From NCBI GenBank assembly GCA_015060005.1, contig SUZI01000001.1, forward strand, positions 525,821 to 589,820: a stretch of DNA of 64,000 bases, written 5' to 3'. A model generated the notes under the pieces. That model did not search any database. It worked only from the letters and a program-made list of their open reading frames with translations, and was not told where the DNA came from. The translations under genes and the position numbers were made by a program. The DNA comes from Rikenellaceae bacterium. Lineage in GTDB: Bacteria; Bacteroidota; Bacteroidia; Bacteroidales; Rikenellaceae. Position 1 is the stretch's first letter. Each line of letters starts with the position of its first letter. Positions 1 through 9,143 of this stretch are shown one piece after another.

Positions 1-226
1 GTGTGAGAAAGCCGAAGCGTGGATACGATGCTGACAGCACTACCGCTGCCACCATCAGCCACATACCTCTCTCGCTCCTGAGCGTTGACTCTACCACATC
101 CCATACCGTGTAGCCCTCTATCGGCTGTGCCAACATCGAGAGCCACGTGATGGCTACAAACAAAACGCAAAATGCGATAAAATATTTTACCGCACAAATC
201 ACATATCTCAATACTCTGTTTACCAT
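1..226 (-). CDS. Partial small membrane protein, cut by the window edge
   Basis: An open frame runs from an ATG at 226 off the left edge, giving 75 residues without a stop. The start is supported by a purine-rich AAGGAGA a few bases upstream, one of the few Shine-Dalgarno-like sites here. The visible part has a hydrophobic segment at about residues 6-30 and a second one near residues 52-65, so it is probably an inner-membrane protein. It follows ispH by 23 bp on the same strand and is likely the last visible gene of the LysE-cmk-ispH transcript. I do not recognise the family. Confidence 0.6.
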   Translation of the reverse strand, partial: MVNRVLRYVICAVKYFIAFCVLFVAITWLSMLAQPIEGYTVWDVVESTLRSERGMWLMVAAVVLSASYPRFGFLT

Positions 227-249
227 AATCTTCTCCTTTTTATGTATTG

Positions 250-1119
250 TTACACCGAAAACTCCTCTTCAATCCGTCGTGCCACATCCTCCATCAGCCA
301 CAGAGGTGTCGATGTCGCACCACATATACCTACGCTCCTACACTCCTCAAACCACTCTCGCCTCAGCTCGGCAGCCTCCTCGATGTTGTACGAGTGCTCA
401 TTCACCGCCCTACACACCTCGTAGAGCACCTTACCGTTGCTCGACTTCTTGCCACAAACAAATATTATCACGTCGTGCCTTGCAGCAAACTCCTTCAGCA
501 GCTTCTCACGATTTGCCACCCTGCGACATATCGTATCCTCCGCCACCAACATATCCTCGTCGGGCAGCCTGCGGCGAATCATAGCCGCTATGTTGTTAAA
601 CAGAGCCACGCTCTGCGTCGTCTGCGAGAGCAGATATATGGGACGCTGATAATCCAACGCCTCCAAGTCCTCCACGCCCTCTATGACCGCTATCGGCTCC
701 TCTATCTGTCCTGTTAACCCTACCACCTCGGCGTGTCCTCGCTTGCCGAGTATCGCCACCTGACCGCCATAGGGCTTCATCTCATCGCGAGCCTTTATCA
801 CTCGCTGTTGCAGGGCTGCCACCACAGGGCACGTAGCATCCACCACATCTATACCAAGCTCCTTCGCCCGCTGAAATGTTGTCGGAGGCTCTCCGTGAGC
901 CCTGACAAAGAGACGACAACCTTCCATCTGCTCCATATCTTCGTGCGTCGCACGACGTAGCCCCATCTGCTCTAAACGCTGCACCTCCTTACGGTTGTGC
1001 ACTATGTCGCCTAAAGAGTATATCTGCGAGCCATCCTTTTGCAACGCCTCCTCGGCGAGGGATATAGCCCTCACCACACCGAAGCAGAAGCCCGAGTTGC
1101 TATCTATCTCAACCTTCAT
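250..1119 (-). CDS. ispH: 4-hydroxy-3-methylbut-2-enyl diphosphate reductase
   Basis: Last enzyme of the MEP isoprenoid pathway: reduces HMBPP to IPP and DMAPP with a 4Fe-4S cluster in the cytosol. At 289 residues it has family length. The three cluster cysteines are visible as C12 (SGFCFGVV), C97 (DATCPVV) and C198 (DTICRR), with substrate-binding histidines in IVHN, RAHGE and KRGHAE. It lies 4 bp after cmk, so the two are probably co-transcribed. The partner enzyme ispG is at 16240-17721. A standard, intact copy. Confidence 0.97.
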   Translation of the reverse strand: MKVEIDSNSGFCFGVVRAISLAEEALQKDGSQIYSLGDIVHNRKEVQRLEQMGLRRATHEDMEQMEGCRLFVRAHGEPPTTFQRAKELGIDVVDATCPVVAALQQRVIKARDEMKPYGGQVAILGKRGHAEVVGLTGQIEEPIAVIEGVEDLEALDYQRPIYLLSQTTQSVALFNNIAAMIRRRLPDEDMLVAEDTICRRVANREKLLKEFAARHDVIIFVCGKKSSNGKVLYEVCRAVNEHSYNIEEAAELRREWFEECRSVGICGATSTPLWLMEDVARRIEEEFSV

Positions 1120-1123
1120 CCGC

Positions 1124-1825
1124 CTACTGAGCTATTATAGCCTCATATCGCTCCATAAACCACGACATCTGCTCCTCCACCGTGAGGTAGCTGTTGTCGA
1201 GCACTATGGCATCCTCCGCCTTACGTAGTGGCGATATCGCACGGCTCATATCTGCCTTGTCGCGAGATATCACATTCTCCAATATCTCCTCCATCGTTAC
1301 TTTGTCGCCCTTCTCGGTCAGCTCCTTGTAACGACGCTCGGCACGCACCTTGGCATCTGCCTGCATAAATATCTTGAGCTCAGCATCGGGGAATACCACC
1401 GTACCTATATCTCTGCCATCCATCACCACGCCACGGTCGCGACCCATCTGCTGCTGCATAGCCACCAGCTTCTCTCTCACCTCCTTTATCGAGCTCACGC
1501 CGCTCACGCAGTTACTCACCTCGATAGAGCGTATCCTGCCCTCTGCCAAGTCGCCATTGACATATATGTCGCTCGCTCCACGTCGAGGGTTGAAGCGAAA
1601 TGTAATCTCAATCTTTGGCAGCAGAGCCACCACTGCATCCTCATCAATTATGCCCGAGCGTATAGCTCCCTGCTCCAATGCGTAGAGCGTTACCGCACGA
1701 TACATCGCACCTGTATCGATGAATATGTAACCCAATCGAGCCGCTATCGACTTGGCGAATGTACTTTTGCCGCACGACGAAAAGCCATCGATGGCGATGA
1801 CTATTTTTTTCTTTTTCAATGTCAT
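1124..1825 (-). CDS. cmk: Cytidylate kinase
   Basis: Phosphorylates CMP and dCMP to the diphosphates with ATP in pyrimidine salvage and supply. The N-terminus after a lysine-rich start holds the P-loop GFSSCGKST, followed by the Cmk signature FIDTGAMYRAVTLYA and the conserved MDGRDIGTVVFPDA stretch near the middle. Its 233 residues match the family. It starts 3 bp after the LysE-family gene ends and runs straight into ispH, a compact operon. No irregularity seen. Confidence 0.96.
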   Translation of the reverse strand: MTLKKKKIVIAIDGFSSCGKSTFAKSIAARLGYIFIDTGAMYRAVTLYALEQGAIRSGIIDEDAVVALLPKIEITFRFNPRRGASDIYVNGDLAEGRIRSIEVSNCVSGVSSIKEVREKLVAMQQQMGRDRGVVMDGRDIGTVVFPDAELKIFMQADAKVRAERRYKELTEKGDKVTMEEILENVISRDKADMSRAISPLRKAEDAIVLDNSYLTVEEQMSWFMERYEAIIAQ

Positions 1826-1828
1826 ATA

Positions 1829-2509
1829 CTATTTAACCGCTAAAATATCAATGAATGTCGAGAGTATCGTATAGACACCCAGCACACCTATCACCACGCC
1901 CGCCACGTGGTTTATCGTCAGCATATGGCGAGGGCGGAAACGCTTACGGAACAGGTCTATGAGCAGAGTTACCAAGAACCACCACAACACAGCACCACAT
2001 AGGAATCCTCCCATCACTAACACGCAGTGCAATGCGTTGCTCTGCATCAGTGTCGAGTCGGAATCCAATCCCACATCAAACATCGCGAAGAATGCCAACA
2101 GATAAGGTATTATCAGTATGAAGTTTGCCAGCGTGAAGGCAAACATCGACGAGAAGTCCTGCCAGGGGTCGCTCTTTCCTGCACGGTTTTTGCGTATCTG
2201 TTTTGCCGGATTTTGCAGAAACACATAGACACCCACAGCCACTACAAATATGCCTGCTACCACCTGCAACAGCACACGATACTTATCAATCTGTGCCTGC
2301 AACATCGAGTAGAAGAAGAATGCGATGAGAGCCATCAACACATCGGCACACGCCACACCCAGTCCCGAGATGAAGCCTGCCCTGCGTGTCTTGCTCAACG
2401 TACGCTGTATACACAATACCGCCACGGGTCCCACCGTTACCGACGAAGCCAATCCTACGCCCAGACCTTTGAAGAGGACCTCCACTGCGTTTATTATCTC
2501 AAAATTCAT
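1829..2509 (-). CDS. LysE/RhtB-family amino-acid exporter
   Basis: A 226-residue polytopic membrane protein with about six hydrophobic segments. The N-terminal stretch GLGVGLASSVTVGPVAVLC resembles the LysE/RhtB translocator signature, and R-x-GF-x-GLG follows (RRAGFISGLGVA). Family members export amino acids or small metabolites; the substrate cannot be told from sequence. It is the first gene of the minus-strand unit with cmk and ispH. A TAACTTTG box on the minus strand (plus 529-536 of the 2 kb block, that is 2529-2536) could be its -7 element, but no good -33 partner is seen. Confidence 0.85.
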   Translation of the reverse strand: MNFEIINAVEVLFKGLGVGLASSVTVGPVAVLCIQRTLSKTRRAGFISGLGVACADVLMALIAFFFYSMLQAQIDKYRVLLQVVAGIFVVAVGVYVFLQNPAKQIRKNRAGKSDPWQDFSSMFAFTLANFILIIPYLLAFFAMFDVGLDSDSTLMQSNALHCVLVMGGFLCGAVLWWFLVTLLIDLFRKRFRPRHMLTINHVAGVVIGVLGVYTILSTFIDILAVK

Positions 2510-2730
2510 CCAATTACAAAATTTGGCACAAAGTTACTGATTTAATATGAAATATTAAACCTTTCACACCTTTTTATTTTTCATCGCCACTTCGCCAGCT
2601 ATTTACCATAGCGTCGTAGCGTGCCACCGAAGTATCAAATTGTTAATAAAATATCGAAAACTTTACACTTTAACAGGGCTTTTCAACCATTTGATTGCCT
2701 ACTTTTGTAACATCAAAAAGTATAATTACT

Positions 2731-3048
2731 ATGGAGAATAATCAGGAACAAAAACTCTGCATTGAGGTACCCGAAGATGTAGCCGATGGAGTATATTCCA
2801 ATCTGGCTATTATTTCGCACTCCACTTCGGAGTTCATCATAGATTTTGCCCGTCTGCTTCCGGGCGTTAAGAAGGCGAAGGTCAAGAGCCGTATCATCCT
2901 CACTCCCGAGCACGCCAAGCGACTGTTGCTCTCGCTTCAGGACAATGTTACTCGTTACGAGAGCAATGTCGGTAAGATTGAGATTGGCAAGCCCGCCCCC
3001 AAGAGCGAGGATTTAGTCTTCGGCATGGGACCCAAAGGCTTAGCATAG
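2731..3048 (+). CDS. DUF3467 domain protein
   Basis: A 105-residue cytosolic protein of the DUF3467 family, common in Bacteroidota and of unknown function. Family features are the SNLAIISHSTSEFIIDFARLLPG-type core near residues 25-50 and the LTPEHAKRLLLSL stretch. I chose the ATG at 2731 (MENNQEQK) over an upstream in-frame ATG at 2695, because a TACTTTTG -7-like box lies at 2700-2707, inside the longer frame. It stands alone between the divergent LysE operon and a bidirectional terminator. Confidence 0.85.
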   Translation: MENNQEQKLCIEVPEDVADGVYSNLAIISHSTSEFIIDFARLLPGVKKAKVKSRIILTPEHAKRLLLSLQDNVTRYESNVGKIEIGKPAPKSEDLVFGMGPKGLA

Positions 3049-3065
3049 AGTCTCTTCATTACCAC

Positions 3066-3108
3066 AAACAATAGCCTGCCTAACACGTTGTTAGGCAGGC
3101 TATTGTTT
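3066..3108. terminator. Perfect bidirectional terminator hairpin
   Basis: A 19-bp perfect stem (3066-3084 with 3090-3108) and a 5-nt loop ACGTT sit between two convergent genes. The arms begin and end in A/T-rich runs (AAACAATAG and CTATTGTTT), so the hairpin can stop transcription from both sides. Confidence 0.88.
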
Positions 3109-3125
3109 ATATGATGTGTTGTGGA

Positions 3126-4157
3126 TTACTCCTCAACCTCAACCTCCTCGGTCTCAACTACCTCTGGCTCAGCCTTTACGACATCCTCCAACTCAACAAC
3201 GAACTTCAAAGCCTCGTTTGGCTGGATGATGCTCATATTCTGCTCGCCGTAAGCCAACTCCGATGGAATCCAGAGTGTAATCTTTCCGCCCTTACCGATA
3301 AGCTGCAAGCCCTCAGTCCAACCTGGTATTACACGGTTGAGTGGGAATGTAGCAGGCTCGCCACGGTCGTATGATGAGTCGAACTTAGCACCGTCGAAGA
3401 GGGTACCCTCGTAGTGAGCAATCACTGTATCCTCGGCTGTTGGCTTGTTGTTCACGTCGCCCTCACGCTCAATCAGATAGAGCAGACCGCTCTCTGTCTT
3501 CTTCACGCCCTTCTCGTTCTCTACCTCAGCGAGCCACTTCTCTGAACGCTCCAGGTTCTTTGCAGGAATAACCTCGGTGAATGCACGACGCATAAAGTCC
3601 TGAGACTCTGCGAGCTGAAGGTCCGAAGCATCCTCCTTCAAACCGTCGTTGATACCCTTCTTGAGCCAGTAGAGCTGGAATGGAAGACGAGCCTTCACAA
3701 GGTTGAATCCCATATCATAGCCATAGTCATAAGAGATTGATGTAGCCTCCTTGTCATCCTCGAAGATGTTGATAGCCTTCATCATATCCTGATGCTGCGA
3801 TGGGTCGATTGTTGTGTCAGCCATAATCTTCTGATACTCCTCCTGCATACGAGGGTAGTACTTCTCGTTGAAGAAAGTCGAAAGACGCTCGTATGCCTCA
3901 TCGTGTGTAGCGTTATTCTCTGTCGAAGCGTGCATAGCGTCGTCCAGACCCTCGATGAGCTCATCCCAGTTGAACTGCAAGCCTGGGAGCTGCTGTGGGG
4001 TAGTCATACCGCAAACGAAGCCGAAGCTATAAGAGAGTGAGTCAATCTGCTGTGCATCGCCCTCGGTGATGTTCTTGCTTGCAAAGCTCTTCTGTGAGCC
4101 ACAAGCTACTGCAAATGCCATAGCGACAATTGCCAATGCTGAAATAATCTTTTTCAT
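3126..4157 (-). CDS. FKBP-type peptidyl-prolyl isomerase lipoprotein, long form
   Basis: A 343-residue envelope foldase. Residues 1-19 form a lipoprotein signal with a lipobox ending in AVAC. Two FkpA-type N-terminal helical segments follow (SYSFGFVCGMTT and SYDYGYDMGFNL motifs, about 40-210). The FKBP domain is at about 225-325, with VIAHYEGTLFDG, FPLNRVIPGWTEGLQLI and ELAYGEQ. The tail is acidic (EPEVVETEEVEVEE). It follows a shorter paralogue by 27 bp and is probably co-transcribed with it. Role inferred: folding of outer-membrane or periplasmic proteins. Confidence 0.9.
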   Translation of the reverse strand: MKKIISALAIVAMAFAVACGSQKSFASKNITEGDAQQIDSLSYSFGFVCGMTTPQQLPGLQFNWDELIEGLDDAMHASTENNATHDEAYERLSTFFNEKYYPRMQEEYQKIMADTTIDPSQHQDMMKAINIFEDDKEATSISYDYGYDMGFNLVKARLPFQLYWLKKGINDGLKEDASDLQLAESQDFMRRAFTEVIPAKNLERSEKWLAEVENEKGVKKTESGLLYLIEREGDVNNKPTAEDTVIAHYEGTLFDGAKFDSSYDRGEPATFPLNRVIPGWTEGLQLIGKGGKITLWIPSELAYGEQNMSIIQPNEALKFVVELEDVVKAEPEVVETEEVEVEE

Positions 4158-4184
4158 CTGTCTGTTATTTATTAATGTTATCTG

Positions 4185-4877
4185 TTAGTATCTCTTCTTT
4201 ACCTCTATTATGTTTATCTCATATCGGAGCATCTCGTTAGGGCCTATGCCCTTCTCCTCCAAGCCCTCGCCTCCATATCCGAGCTGTGATGGGAGCCAGA
4301 GTGTTATCTTACCGCCCTCGCCAATGAGTTTCATTCCCTCTTTGAGTCCTGGGATGAAATCTCTCAGAGCGGTACGCACGGTATCCTCTCTCTCGGCAGC
4401 TATGTCTACCTCTTCGCCTGAGAGACGTGTCGCACGGTATGTGAGAGCTATGGTGTCGCGGTCGTTCGATGGTATCTTGTTCATATCGCCCACGCTCGCC
4501 ACCTTGTATGTCAGACCACTTGGCTTACGCATTATCTCTTTGTCGGTTGCTACCAAGTCGTTGAGATATTTGTCCTCATACTCGCGTACTCGCTCATATA
4601 CACCGTAGTTCATATATATGAGGAAATACTCCTTTGCCTCCTCTTGGCTCATCTTTGCCCTCTCGGCGAGCACATCCTCAATACCCATCAGCAACACCTC
4701 ACGATTTATCGTCGAGTCCATCTCTAAGATGTTGTACGCTATGTTCATACCCACTACATACGACATCGAGTCCTGGTCGTTCTGCATTGTCGGTGCAGCT
4801 TGTTTTCCACCTCCACAGGCAGATAACGCAGCCATCGCCGCTGCTATTATGATTGAAGCAAAAATTTTCGTTTTCAT
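4185..4877 (-). CDS. FKBP-type peptidyl-prolyl isomerase lipoprotein, short form
   Basis: A 230-residue paralogue of the downstream gene. I took the ATG at 4877 (MKTKIFASIIIAAAMAALSAC), which gives a clean lipoprotein signal with lipobox LSAC; a longer frame from 4949 has an unlikely N-terminus. A single FkpA-N region with SYVVGMNIAY is followed by an FKBP domain with FIPGLKEGMKLIGEGGKITL and QLGYGGEG. A TATATTTG box on the minus strand at 4961-4968 may be the -7 element of this two-gene unit. Confidence 0.9.
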   Translation of the reverse strand: MKTKIFASIIIAAAMAALSACGGGKQAAPTMQNDQDSMSYVVGMNIAYNILEMDSTINREVLLMGIEDVLAERAKMSQEEAKEYFLIYMNYGVYERVREYEDKYLNDLVATDKEIMRKPSGLTYKVASVGDMNKIPSNDRDTIALTYRATRLSGEEVDIAAEREDTVRTALRDFIPGLKEGMKLIGEGGKITLWLPSQLGYGGEGLEEKGIGPNEMLRYEINIIEVKKRY

Positions 4878-5083
4878 AGCTCTGTTTTTCAACCTCTGTC
4901 TTACATTTGTTGTGCCACGTGTGCTACCTATAAGATTACATCTTACCAAGTTACAACTTGCAAATATACGAAAAAAAACTAATAATGAATTATTAACCCA
5001 AATTTTCGCCCCAAAAACTAAAATCTGCCCCTTTGTCTCCGATGTGCTAATTGGACAGAGAGATACTCTTTTATCTCTTAATT

Positions 5084-5116
5084 TTTGAATTTTGAATTTT
5101 GAATTTATTATCTTTG
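5084..5116 (+). promoter_or_regulatory. Promoter of pdxB
   Basis: TTTG at 5084-5087, a 21-nt spacer and TATCTTTG at 5109-5116 match the Bacteroidota housekeeping consensus (TTTG, then TAnnTTTG). The -33 TTTG lies inside an ATTTTGA repeat run. The expected RNA start is about 20 nt before the pdxB ATG. Confidence 0.8.
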
Positions 5117-5138
5117 ACCAACCAAAGATAATTCATCT

Positions 5139-6137
5139 ATGCCGAAGTTTGTTATTGATTCTGCAATACCCTATATCTCAGGTGTTTTAGAGCCTTTTGG
5201 AGAGGTTGTCTATCTTGCGGGAAAGGATTTTATGCCCGATGATGTATGCGATGCCGATGCACTTATTATCCGTACACGTACTCGCTGCGATGCCTCTTTG
5301 CTTGAGGGCTCGCGTGTGCGACTTATCGCTACCGCTACGATAGGCTTTGACCACATCGACTTGGAGTGGTGTAAGGCTCATAATATCAAGGTAGTAACTG
5401 CGGCAGGGTGTAATGCTGCGGGTGTGCTTCAGTGGGTGTCGGCGGTGCTCGCTATGCTTGCCGAGAATTGTGGCGTGCAGCCCGAGAAGAGTACTCTGGG
5501 CATTGTCGGTGTGGGTAATGTCGGCTCTCTTGTGGAGCGATATGCTCGCGAGTGGGGATTTCGTATCTTGCGATGCGATCCACCTCGTAAGGAGCGTGAG
5601 GGAGGCGATTTTCAGCCACTCGAATATGTGTTGCAACACTCTGATATTGTGTCGCTTCACACCCCTTTGGATGCTACGACCTACCATCTGATAAATCACC
5701 AGACGCTCTCGCTGATGCGACCTTCGGCTGTGCTTATCAACGCTTCGCGAGGCGAGGTTGTTCAGACTGAGGCACTTATATCTACATCCCACCCGCTCTT
5801 TATCGATGTGTGGGAGAATGAGCCCGATATAAGCGAAGAGTTGTTGCAGAAGGCTGTGGTTGCTACGCCTCACATCGCAGGTTACTCGGCACAGGGCAAA
5901 GCCAATGCAACAGCTATGGTCGTTGCCGCTATTGCCGAAGAATTTTCGTTGCCTTTGGTCGGATGGTATCCCCAAAATGTGAGCCGAGTCGAACGACGTC
6001 ATATCGGATGGCAGGAGATGTGCGACACGATAAAAATAAGATGCGATTTGGCTCGTGAAACGAACTATTTGCGACAAAATCGCAACGATTTCGAGCGTTT
6101 AAGGAACGAATATCGCTACCGAGAGGAGTATTTTTAG
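5139..6137 (+). CDS. pdxB: Erythronate-4-phosphate dehydrogenase
   Basis: Second step of the DXP-independent route to pyridoxal 5'-phosphate: oxidises 4-phospho-D-erythronate with NAD. The 332-residue protein is a D-isomer 2-hydroxyacid dehydrogenase with the PdxB-type start PKFVIDSAIPYISG. The Rossmann motif GIVGVGNVGSLV is near residue 125, the catalytic arginine is in NASRGEVV, and the histidine is in VATPHIAGYS. The C-terminal dimerisation part is a little short compared with enterobacterial PdxB. It has its own promoter. Confidence 0.93.
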   Translation: MPKFVIDSAIPYISGVLEPFGEVVYLAGKDFMPDDVCDADALIIRTRTRCDASLLEGSRVRLIATATIGFDHIDLEWCKAHNIKVVTAAGCNAAGVLQWVSAVLAMLAENCGVQPEKSTLGIVGVGNVGSLVERYAREWGFRILRCDPPRKEREGGDFQPLEYVLQHSDIVSLHTPLDATTYHLINHQTLSLMRPSAVLINASRGEVVQTEALISTSHPLFIDVWENEPDISEELLQKAVVATPHIAGYSAQGKANATAMVVAAIAEEFSLPLVGWYPQNVSRVERRHIGWQEMCDTIKIRCDLARETNYLRQNRNDFERLRNEYRYREEYF

Positions 6138-6154
6138 CAGATGTAAACAAAATA

Positions 6155-6186
6155 TTTGTTTAAGCCGCGGCGGTGTATTATCTTTG
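6155..6186 (+). promoter_or_regulatory. Promoter of lnt-folC, fixes the lnt start
   Basis: TTTG at 6155-6158, 20 nt, TATCTTTG at 6179-6186. Because the -7 box lies downstream of the upstream-most ATG (6173) of the lnt frame, the real start must be the ATG at 6203. Confidence 0.82.
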
Positions 6187-6202
6187 CGAAAATTCTTTTT
6201 AT

Positions 6203-7759
6203 ATGCGTCGTAATGCTTTATGTGTTCTCTGTTCGGTTGTCCTGCTCTCGGTAGGATGGCTTGGCTTGAGCGGCATTACGCTTCTGGTAGCCCTTATCCC
6301 TCTGCTCTATGTGAGCGAACAATACTCTGATTCTCAGCGTGATTGGTGGCGTATGGCAGGGTGGGCAACACTCACTTTTGTGCTTTGGAACATATCTACC
6401 GTATGGTGGATTTGGAACGCCACACCTATTGGTCCTGTGGCTGCTACGATGGTCTCTACATTCTGGAGCTTCATCCCTTTTATGCTCTATCACTATGTGG
6501 TAAAACGTGCAAAACGCTCTATTGCCTACATCATCCTGGTGTGTGCGTGGGTGGCTTGTGAGCACCTTTATACCCATACCGAAATCCTCTCATTCCCCTG
6601 GTTATCAATGGGTAACGGTTTCTCGGGCGACGTGTGGGCTGTGCAGTGGTATGAGTATACGGGTGTGGCTGGTGGTAGTTTGTGGGTGCTGTTATCGAAC
6701 TTGGCTATATACGAATATCTGCGTCAGCGAACAAAACTCAGCTCGGTGCGTGCTGCGTTGATTGTGGCGGTGCCGATGATAGTGTCGATTGTGATGTGGT
6801 GGAGCTACAAACACTCGCAGATGACTATGCAAGTCTCTGTCATTCAGCCTAATGTGGACTGCTATGAGGAGAAGTTTGCCGAGGGTAGCGACCAGATGCA
6901 GATGGATAATATCGTATCGCTGATGAGTGATGTGCCACCTTCGAGTAAGATTATTGTGCTGCCCGAGACAGCTATTCCTTATCAGTTGAACGACAGAGAG
7001 CCGTTAGCTTCGGAGCCGATGCAAATGCTTGATAGTCTGCGTGATAATCTCTTTGATGATGCGTTGATGGTGAGCGGAGCCTCTACGCTGAGGATTTATG
7101 ACGAGGATGAGCCACTGCCCGATATTGTACGTCAGCAGGGCGATATATATTACAACAATTTCAATTCGGCGATAGCCTTTGGTGCTGGTAATGAGAATGT
7201 TATACATCACAAGACGCGTCTTGTGGTGGGTGTGGAGGCTATGCCACGATTGCAATTGTTAGAGGATTATGTCGACTTGGGAGGTATCACAGGTCAGTTA
7301 GGACGTTGTTATGAGCCTACGGTATTCTCGAAATATGATATAACTGTCGGACCTGCAATATGTTACGAAGGTCTGTATGGTGATGCCTATGCCGAGTTTG
7401 TACGTCGTGGAGCCGATATAATGCTTGTCCTCTCGAATGATGGCTGGTGGGGTAATACTCCTGGTCATAAGCGACTGTTCGATTTCTGTCGCTTGCGAGC
7501 CATTGAGACGCGTCGCTCGGTGGCACGTAGTGCCAACACAGGTGTCTCGGGCTTTATCACACCACGTGGTGAGGTCGTGGAGCGTCTGGGCTGGGATGAA
7601 CGAGGTGTGCTGACTGCCGACGTGGAGATTCGCACCGAGGCGACATTCTACGTTCAGTATGGCGATTGGGTGGGGCGTATATCGTTGCTGCTCACGCTGT
7701 TAGGTTTGTTATATTATAGTGCATACCGTATCCGTAAGAAGAATTATTTAGTAGATTAA
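6203..7759 (+). CDS. lnt: Apolipoprotein N-acyltransferase
   Basis: Adds the third acyl chain to the N-terminal cysteine of lipoproteins at the inner membrane, after Lgt and LspA. It has 518 residues from the ATG at 6203, chosen because the promoter -7 box lies between it and an earlier ATG. About six N-terminal membrane segments precede a nitrilase-like domain with the expected triad: Glu in VLPETAIPY, Lys in HHKTRLVVG, Cys in PAICYEGLYGD. A final membrane segment anchors the C-terminus. folC follows by 18 bp. Confidence 0.93.
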   Translation: MRRNALCVLCSVVLLSVGWLGLSGITLLVALIPLLYVSEQYSDSQRDWWRMAGWATLTFVLWNISTVWWIWNATPIGPVAATMVSTFWSFIPFMLYHYVVKRAKRSIAYIILVCAWVACEHLYTHTEILSFPWLSMGNGFSGDVWAVQWYEYTGVAGGSLWVLLSNLAIYEYLRQRTKLSSVRAALIVAVPMIVSIVMWWSYKHSQMTMQVSVIQPNVDCYEEKFAEGSDQMQMDNIVSLMSDVPPSSKIIVLPETAIPYQLNDREPLASEPMQMLDSLRDNLFDDALMVSGASTLRIYDEDEPLPDIVRQQGDIYYNNFNSAIAFGAGNENVIHHKTRLVVGVEAMPRLQLLEDYVDLGGITGQLGRCYEPTVFSKYDITVGPAICYEGLYGDAYAEFVRRGADIMLVLSNDGWWGNTPGHKRLFDFCRLRAIETRRSVARSANTGVSGFITPRGEVVERLGWDERGVLTADVEIRTEATFYVQYGDWVGRISLLLTLLGLLYYSAYRIRKKNYLVD

Positions 7760-7777
7760 CCCACATACCATAACAAT

Positions 7778-9073
7778 ATGAACTACTCTCAAACTATCGA
7801 TTATCTCTTCTCTTCGCTTCCTACCTTTCAGCAGGTTGGTGCTGACGCATACAAGCCAGGCTTGGAGCGTATAGCGGAGTTCTGTCGCCACCTGGGTAAC
7901 CCACAGCGTAACTTCTTCACTATCCACGTGGCAGGCACAAATGGTAAAGGCTCTGTATCTCACATACTTGCCTCGGTGCTTCAGCAGGCAGGCTATCACG
8001 TGGGATTGTACACCTCGCCACACTTGAAGGACTTCCGTGAGCGTATACGTGTCAATGGTGAGATGATACCCAAGCAGCGTGTAGTGAACTTCGTGGATAA
8101 GAATCAGGCGAAGATGGAGGAACTCGATTTGTCGTTCTTCGAGATGACCACAGCAATGGCTTTTGACTACTTTGCACATAGCGATGTGGAGGTGGCAGTG
8201 ATAGAGACAGGTCTCGGTGGCAGATTGGACGCAACGAATGTGATTGTACCGTTGGTGAGTGTTATTACAAACATCGGCAAGGAGCACACCGAGCTGCTCG
8301 GCTCTACGATAGCCGAGATTGCACGCGAGAAGGCGGGTATCATCAAGAAAAGTATCCCCGTAGTGGTGGGCGAGAGTAGCGAAGAGTATAATCCTGTGAT
8401 AGAGGCTGTTGCGGCAGAGTTGAAGTCGCAGGTGATATATGCTCAGGAGTGTTTCGAGTGTAAGGAGTGCGAGCACTCACAGACCACGCAGCACCTCGTG
8501 GTGAAGCGATGTGATGACTCGAAACTCTTCGATGTGAATATCGATTTGCTGGGTTGTTATCAGCCTGCAAATGTGGTTACAGCAGCTGCTGTGGTTAACT
8601 ATCTGCACGAGTCTTCACCGCTGACCATCTCGAGCCGAGCATTCATCGAGGGCTTGGAGTCTGTAATAGAGAGTACCCATCTGGCAGGTCGCTGGCAGAT
8701 ACTTGGAGAGTCGCCACTTGTGGTGTGCGATACGGGACACAACTCGTCGGGTATGAAGTATGTGGGCGAGGAGCTCAGTCGTATGGCGAAGGAGTATAAG
8801 CGACAGATATGTGTCGTAGGTGTTTCGGGCGACAAGGATGTGGAGGCAATGTTAGAGCAGATGCCCCGCGAGGCATATTATATCTTCACACAAGCCTCTA
8901 TACGTCGTGCTATGCCAGCTGAGGAGCTGCTGGCGAAGGCTAAGGCTGCAGGTTTCGTAGGCGAGGCTGTGGCATCGGTTACAGAGGCGTTGGCGAAGGC
9001 TAAGGAGATGGCTCAGGCTGAGGATATGATATTTGTCGGCGGAAGTAACTTTGTGGTAGCAGAGACATTGTAG
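7778..9073 (+). CDS. folC: Folylpolyglutamate synthase / dihydrofolate synthase
   Basis: Adds glutamate to dihydropteroate and to folates in the cytosol. The 431-residue Mur-ligase-type protein has the P-loop GTNGKGSVSH at about residue 50, the YTSPHLKDFRERI motif, and the ETGLGGRLDATN and ITNIGKEHTELLG blocks. The C-terminal ligase domain begins with LAGRWQIL and DTGHNSSGM. It is second in the lnt transcript, which closes with a strong terminator at 9106-9143. Confidence 0.95.
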   Translation: MNYSQTIDYLFSSLPTFQQVGADAYKPGLERIAEFCRHLGNPQRNFFTIHVAGTNGKGSVSHILASVLQQAGYHVGLYTSPHLKDFRERIRVNGEMIPKQRVVNFVDKNQAKMEELDLSFFEMTTAMAFDYFAHSDVEVAVIETGLGGRLDATNVIVPLVSVITNIGKEHTELLGSTIAEIAREKAGIIKKSIPVVVGESSEEYNPVIEAVAAELKSQVIYAQECFECKECEHSQTTQHLVVKRCDDSKLFDVNIDLLGCYQPANVVTAAAVVNYLHESSPLTISSRAFIEGLESVIESTHLAGRWQILGESPLVVCDTGHNSSGMKYVGEELSRMAKEYKRQICVVGVSGDKDVEAMLEQMPREAYYIFTQASIRRAMPAEELLAKAKAAGFVGEAVASVTEALAKAKEMAQAEDMIFVGGSNFVVAETL

Positions 9074-9105
9074 TTGGTCATTTTGCCTGACAGATAACGC
9101 AGAGC

Positions 9106-9143
9106 GGTTGTACTAACATTGCGTTAGTACAACCACTTTTTTT
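9106..9143 (+). terminator. Terminator after folC
   Basis: A 12-bp stem (9106-9117 with 9123-9134), 5-nt loop, then T7 at 9137-9143. The following gap up to 9273 holds a TACCTTTG box at 9155-9162, a possible -7 element for the outer-membrane gene, without a clear -33 partner. Confidence 0.9.
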
